A stretch of 6,995 nt of DNA from Candidatus Omnitrophota bacterium (GTDB lineage Bacteria; Omnitrophota; Koll11; Gorgyraeales; Gorgyraeaceae): NCBI GenBank assembly GCA_018818505.1, contig JAHIRR010000078.1:1-6995 (forward strand), given 5' to 3'. Each line of letters starts with the position of its first letter. Within the stretch, counting starts at the first letter, position 1. The position numbers and the translations under genes were made by a program. The notes under the pieces were generated by a model, which saw only the letters and a list, made by a program, of their open reading frames with translations, was not told where the DNA came from and searched no databases. Shown here one piece after another: positions 5,694-6,995 of this stretch.

Positions 5694-6243
5694 TAAAATA
5701 CTCTTTTCAGTACTGATATTGCCGTTGCTATTTTCATGTATTTCCTGTTCAAAGGACTTGCCTGCCAGAGTCGTTGAACAGGATGAGCAAGGAAAGTCTG
5801 AGCGCCGCTCCCTCTACGCGGATAGAGACCTTGGCTACTGCAAGGTCGGTTATTACTACCGCCTTGACCTTAATAACGATGGTAAGGAAGAGATTGTAGA
5901 AGTCACTGAGCCTTATAAATTTTATACAAACCTGCCTGACAGCGTATGGGGGGATGATACGGGAGCGGTAATAAGGATATTAAATAGAAAAGGTGAAGTA
6001 GTCTATTTGAAAGACCTTGACCGCTACCAGCCAATTGAGGAAGTTTCAATAGGTGATGTGGACGGAGATGGATTAAATGAGGTAATGGTGTCAATCGGAA
6101 AAACAGAAGATCAAGTCGCCAAGACTTATATCTACGGTTGGAAGGATAATGAATATAAGATTATTGCAAAAAGAATAAAACATGCCAAAGAAAAACCTCA
6201 GAATTATATAAGAGTATCAAAGTTAATACGAGGCGCGCTCTAA
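5686..6243 (+). CDS. Putative lipoprotein with two calcium-loop motifs
   Basis: A 185-aa protein. The signal sequence (residues 1-17) ends in L15-F-S-C18, a usable lipobox; Cys21 follows a poorer one. Two FG-GAP-like loops are visible: D61-L-N63-N-D65-G-K-E-E69 and D124-V-D126-G-D128-G-L-N-E132, each followed by a beta strand. This layout parallels the upstream 293-aa protein, so the pair may be related or partners at the cell surface. The start ATG lies inside the preceding gene (8-nt overlap) and has AAGGA five bases upstream, so translation is probably coupled. No catalytic motif is seen. Known: such loops bind Ca2+ and stabilise extracellular repeats. The rest is inference and the function is unknown. 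Confidence 0.75.
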   Translation: MSNKILFSVLILPLLFSCISCSKDLPARVVEQDEQGKSERRSLYADRDLGYCKVGYYYRLDLNNDGKEEIVEVTEPYKFYTNLPDSVWGDDTGAVIRILNRKGEVVYLKDLDRYQPIEEVSIGDVDGDGLNEVMVSIGKTEDQVAKTYIYGWKDNEYKIIAKRIKHAKEKPQNYIRVSKLIRGAL

Positions 6244-6259
6244 TTAGAACAAATTCCGC

Positions 6260-6288
6260 TTGACCCTTCTCATAGACTATACTATACT
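6260..6288 (+). promoter_or_regulatory. Promoter of the small HTH gene
   Basis: TTGACC (6260-6265), a 17-nt spacer and TATACT (6283-6288). This closely resembles the two hicBA promoters. The start point would be near 6295, inside the operator-like palindrome, leaving a leader of only about 15 nt. Confidence 0.7.
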
Positions 6289-6290
6289 TC

Positions 6291-6308
6291 ATTGTATAAA
6301 CAATAATA
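6291..6308. promoter_or_regulatory. Operator-like site O1
   Basis: ATTGTATAAACAAT (6291-6304) is an inverted repeat with ATTGT/ACAAT arms around ATAA. It covers the predicted transcription start of the HTH gene. The 18-nt stretch 6291-6308 recurs with a single mismatch at 6516-6533. A repressor bound here would block the promoter. Confidence 0.5.
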
Positions 6309-6309
6309 T

Positions 6310-6492
6310 ATGATGTCAGAGAAGGAGATCCTAAGGAAACTGAAAGACTTACGAAGTCAATACACCTTGTTCGAGTTGGGCAAAAAATTGGATGTAAATC
6401 CCAATCAGATTTGGAGATGGCTAAAGGAAGGTAAGATCTCTAAATCCATGGCCCAACTACTTGGATATAAGATAAGAGAACAAGGCCTATAA
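6310..6492 (+). CDS. Small helix-turn-helix DNA-binding protein
   Basis: A 60-aa protein that is essentially one HTH domain. A basic first helix (EKEILRKLKDLRSQY) is followed by LFELGKKLDVN (helix 2), a turn at N-P-N and the recognition helix QIWRWLKEGKISKSMAQLL, similar to Xre/phage-repressor or MerR-like short regulators. No effector or dimerisation domain is visible. The ATG at 6310 (or the adjacent ATG at 6313) has no Shine-Dalgarno: the preceding 15 nt are only A, T and C. This suggests a very short leader or leaderless-type initiation. Operator-like O1 lies just upstream and O2 just downstream of the gene, so autoregulation and control of the next miniprotein are plausible. The target is inferred, not shown. 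Confidence 0.7.
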   Translation: MMSEKEILRKLKDLRSQYTLFELGKKLDVNPNQIWRWLKEGKISKSMAQLLGYKIREQGL

Positions 6493-6515
6493 TTTTTTTA
6501 CCAATATTTTCTACA

Positions 6516-6533
6516 ATTGAATAAACAATAATA
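6516..6533. promoter_or_regulatory. Operator-like site O2
   Basis: ATTGAATAAACAATAATA matches O1 (6291-6308) at 17 of 18 positions, including the 13-mer ATAAACAATAATA. It sits directly before the Shine-Dalgarno of the 55-aa membrane protein gene. I see no good -35/-10 pair here, so that gene may be read from the HTH promoter. Confidence 0.5.
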
Positions 6534-6547
6534 GAGAGAGGAGAAGA

Positions 6548-6715
6548 GTGTATAAACGATCCTATTGGAACTTAGTAATCTGCGGCTTAATACTCTGGCT
6601 ATCACCATTACTCTTGTGTTGCTGGCTAATAAAGAAATTTAGCTGGACTAAGGGCCTGGTATTTATCATTGCGCTAGCAGTTATCATCTATATCTCATAC
6701 CGACTTTTCACCTGA
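6548..6715 (+). CDS. Small two-helix membrane protein
   Basis: A 55-aa frame starting with GTG and ending with TGA at 6713-6715. GGAG (6540-6543) within an AGAGAGAGGAG run lies four bases before the start. Two hydrophobic helices are clear, about residues 8-28 (NLVICGLILWLSPLLL, then CCWLI) and 37-54 (LVFIIALAVIIYISYRLF). They are joined by a basic turn K29-K-F-S-W-T-K, which should stay cytoplasmic. There are two adjacent cysteines at 24-25. The size and layout resemble many small inner-membrane proteins, including toxins and immunity-type proteins, but no family is recognised. The 14-nt leader ATAATAGAGAGAGG is shared with hicB. It follows the HTH gene by 55 nt and carries O2 upstream. It is probably real, because hydrophobicity and Shine-Dalgarno agree. 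Confidence 0.6.
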   Translation: MYKRSYWNLVICGLILWLSPLLLCCWLIKKFSWTKGLVFIIALAVIIYISYRLFT

Positions 6716-6953
6716 AGCGCCACGCTGCGACACATCGCAGAGCCTCGCTGCCCTCGGCCATACGCCAAGCCCATCCGCTTAGCTGCGACATATCGTAGAG
6801 CCCATGCCCCACGCCAAGCCCATCCGCCCCGCTGCGACACACCGCAGAGCCCCAGCGTCCCTCGGCCATGCTCCTATCCCCATGCGTTACTCACCATCCC
6901 GACGCCGGCCTGGTCTGCTTCGCATCCCATCGCCACCGCTCGCCTCTAACCAG
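6716..6953. other. GC-rich, C-biased gene-free block
   Basis: Composition switches sharply from AT-rich coding sequence to C-rich, G-poor sequence just after the stop at 6715. I see no gene: one forward frame stays open for about 75 codons but has no start, no Shine-Dalgarno and an improbable Pro/Arg/Ala composition. The block contains three palindromic repeats and shared sub-repeats, listed separately. It may be a foreign repeat element, an unknown structured RNA or a chimeric contig end. Confidence 0.6.
6724..6851. repeat. Three copies of a 21-nt palindromic repeat
   Basis: Copies start at 6724, 6782 and 6831, each GCTGCGACA followed by a variable part and AGAGCC. Copy 1 forms CTGCGA/TCGCAG around CACA; copy 2 has CTGCGA/TCGTAG with a G-U pair; copy 3 has CTGCGA/CCGCAG with one mismatch. 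Spacings are 58 and 49 nt. Between copies the 17-mer ACGCCAAGCCCATCCGC is exact at 6762-6778 and 6811-6827, and CCCTCGGCCAT occurs at 6751-6761 and 6859-6869. Confidence 0.75.
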
Positions 6954-6995
6954 CCCCCACTGTCCTATAATGACGTCATTATAGGACAGTGGGGG
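6954..6995. repeat. 42-nt perfect palindrome at the window end
   Basis: Bases 6954-6974 and 6975-6995 are exact reverse complements with no spacer. The arm runs from CCCCCACTG through TCCTATAATGAC and the centre is TGACGTCA. It ends on the final base of the window. Possibilities are an assembly fold-back, a mobile-element inverted end, or the hairpin end of a linear replicon. Confidence 0.9.

Noticed and set aside
5408..5752. Reverse-strand 114-codon frame across the overlap of the two exported-protein genes
   Set aside because: Long, but antisense to two genes that have signal sequences, calcium loops and coupled starts; no motif of its own.
5903..6094. Reverse-strand 63-codon frame
   Set aside because: Histidine/proline/leucine-rich shadow of the lipoprotein gene.
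6724..6851. CRISPR array
   Set aside because: Only three imperfect repeats, unequal spacing (58 and 49 nt), and the intervening sequences themselves share repeats rather than being unique spacers; no cas gene.
6716..6950. Long forward open frame in the GC-rich block
   Set aside because: No start codon or ribosome binding site; Pro/Arg/Ala-rich output is expected from stop-poor GC-rich repeats.

Overview
The window reads as accessory or intergenic-rich sequence from an AT-rich bacterium that uses Shine-Dalgarno initiation, sigma70-type promoters and exported proteins. A TPR-bearing GT-C mannosyltransferase-like protein, a lipoprotein with a recognisable signal and several exported hypotheticals suggest a Gram-negative-type uncultivated lineage. 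Omnitrophota or a similar phylum is only a guess, since there is no rRNA or marker gene. The window starts inside a gene and ends exactly on the last base of a perfect palindrome, so it may be a whole metagenomic contig.

Layout: (1) 1-1374, minus strand: a TMTC-like polytopic membrane protein with C-terminal TPRs, cut by the window start. (2) 1375-1663: divergent intergenic region with a 15-nt direct repeat built on GACGTC and an 8-bp inverted repeat. (3) 1664-3136, plus: a stand-alone GHKL (HSP90/MORC-like) ATPase with a very basic linker and an unassigned C-terminal domain. (4) 3200-3816: a hicBA-type toxin-antitoxin operon behind two tandem promoters, both with 17-nt spacers and TATACT -10 boxes. 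(5) 3817-4190: no gene, but helically phased ATGNAC repeats, then a strong extended -10 promoter and a roughly 93-nt transcript unit ending in an intrinsic terminator. (6) 4191-6243: three exported proteins in a row; the last two each carry two calcium-loop (FG-GAP-like) motifs and overlap by 8 nt. The second gene's ribosome binding site lies inside a 15-bp hairpin. (7) 6244-6715: a 60-aa helix-turn-helix protein without an evident Shine-Dalgarno and a 55-aa two-helix membrane protein, each preceded by a copy of the same operator-like 18-nt sequence. (8) 6716-6995: an abrupt switch to GC-rich, C-biased repeats with no credible gene, closing with a 42-nt perfect palindrome.

Functional links that can be argued: HicB should neutralise HicA. 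The phased repeats, promoter and terminator may control the exported-protein genes by attenuation. The small HTH protein may regulate itself and the downstream membrane miniprotein through the shared operator. The GHKL ATPase next to a toxin-antitoxin pair is compatible with a defence-type neighbourhood, but nothing in the sequence proves that role.
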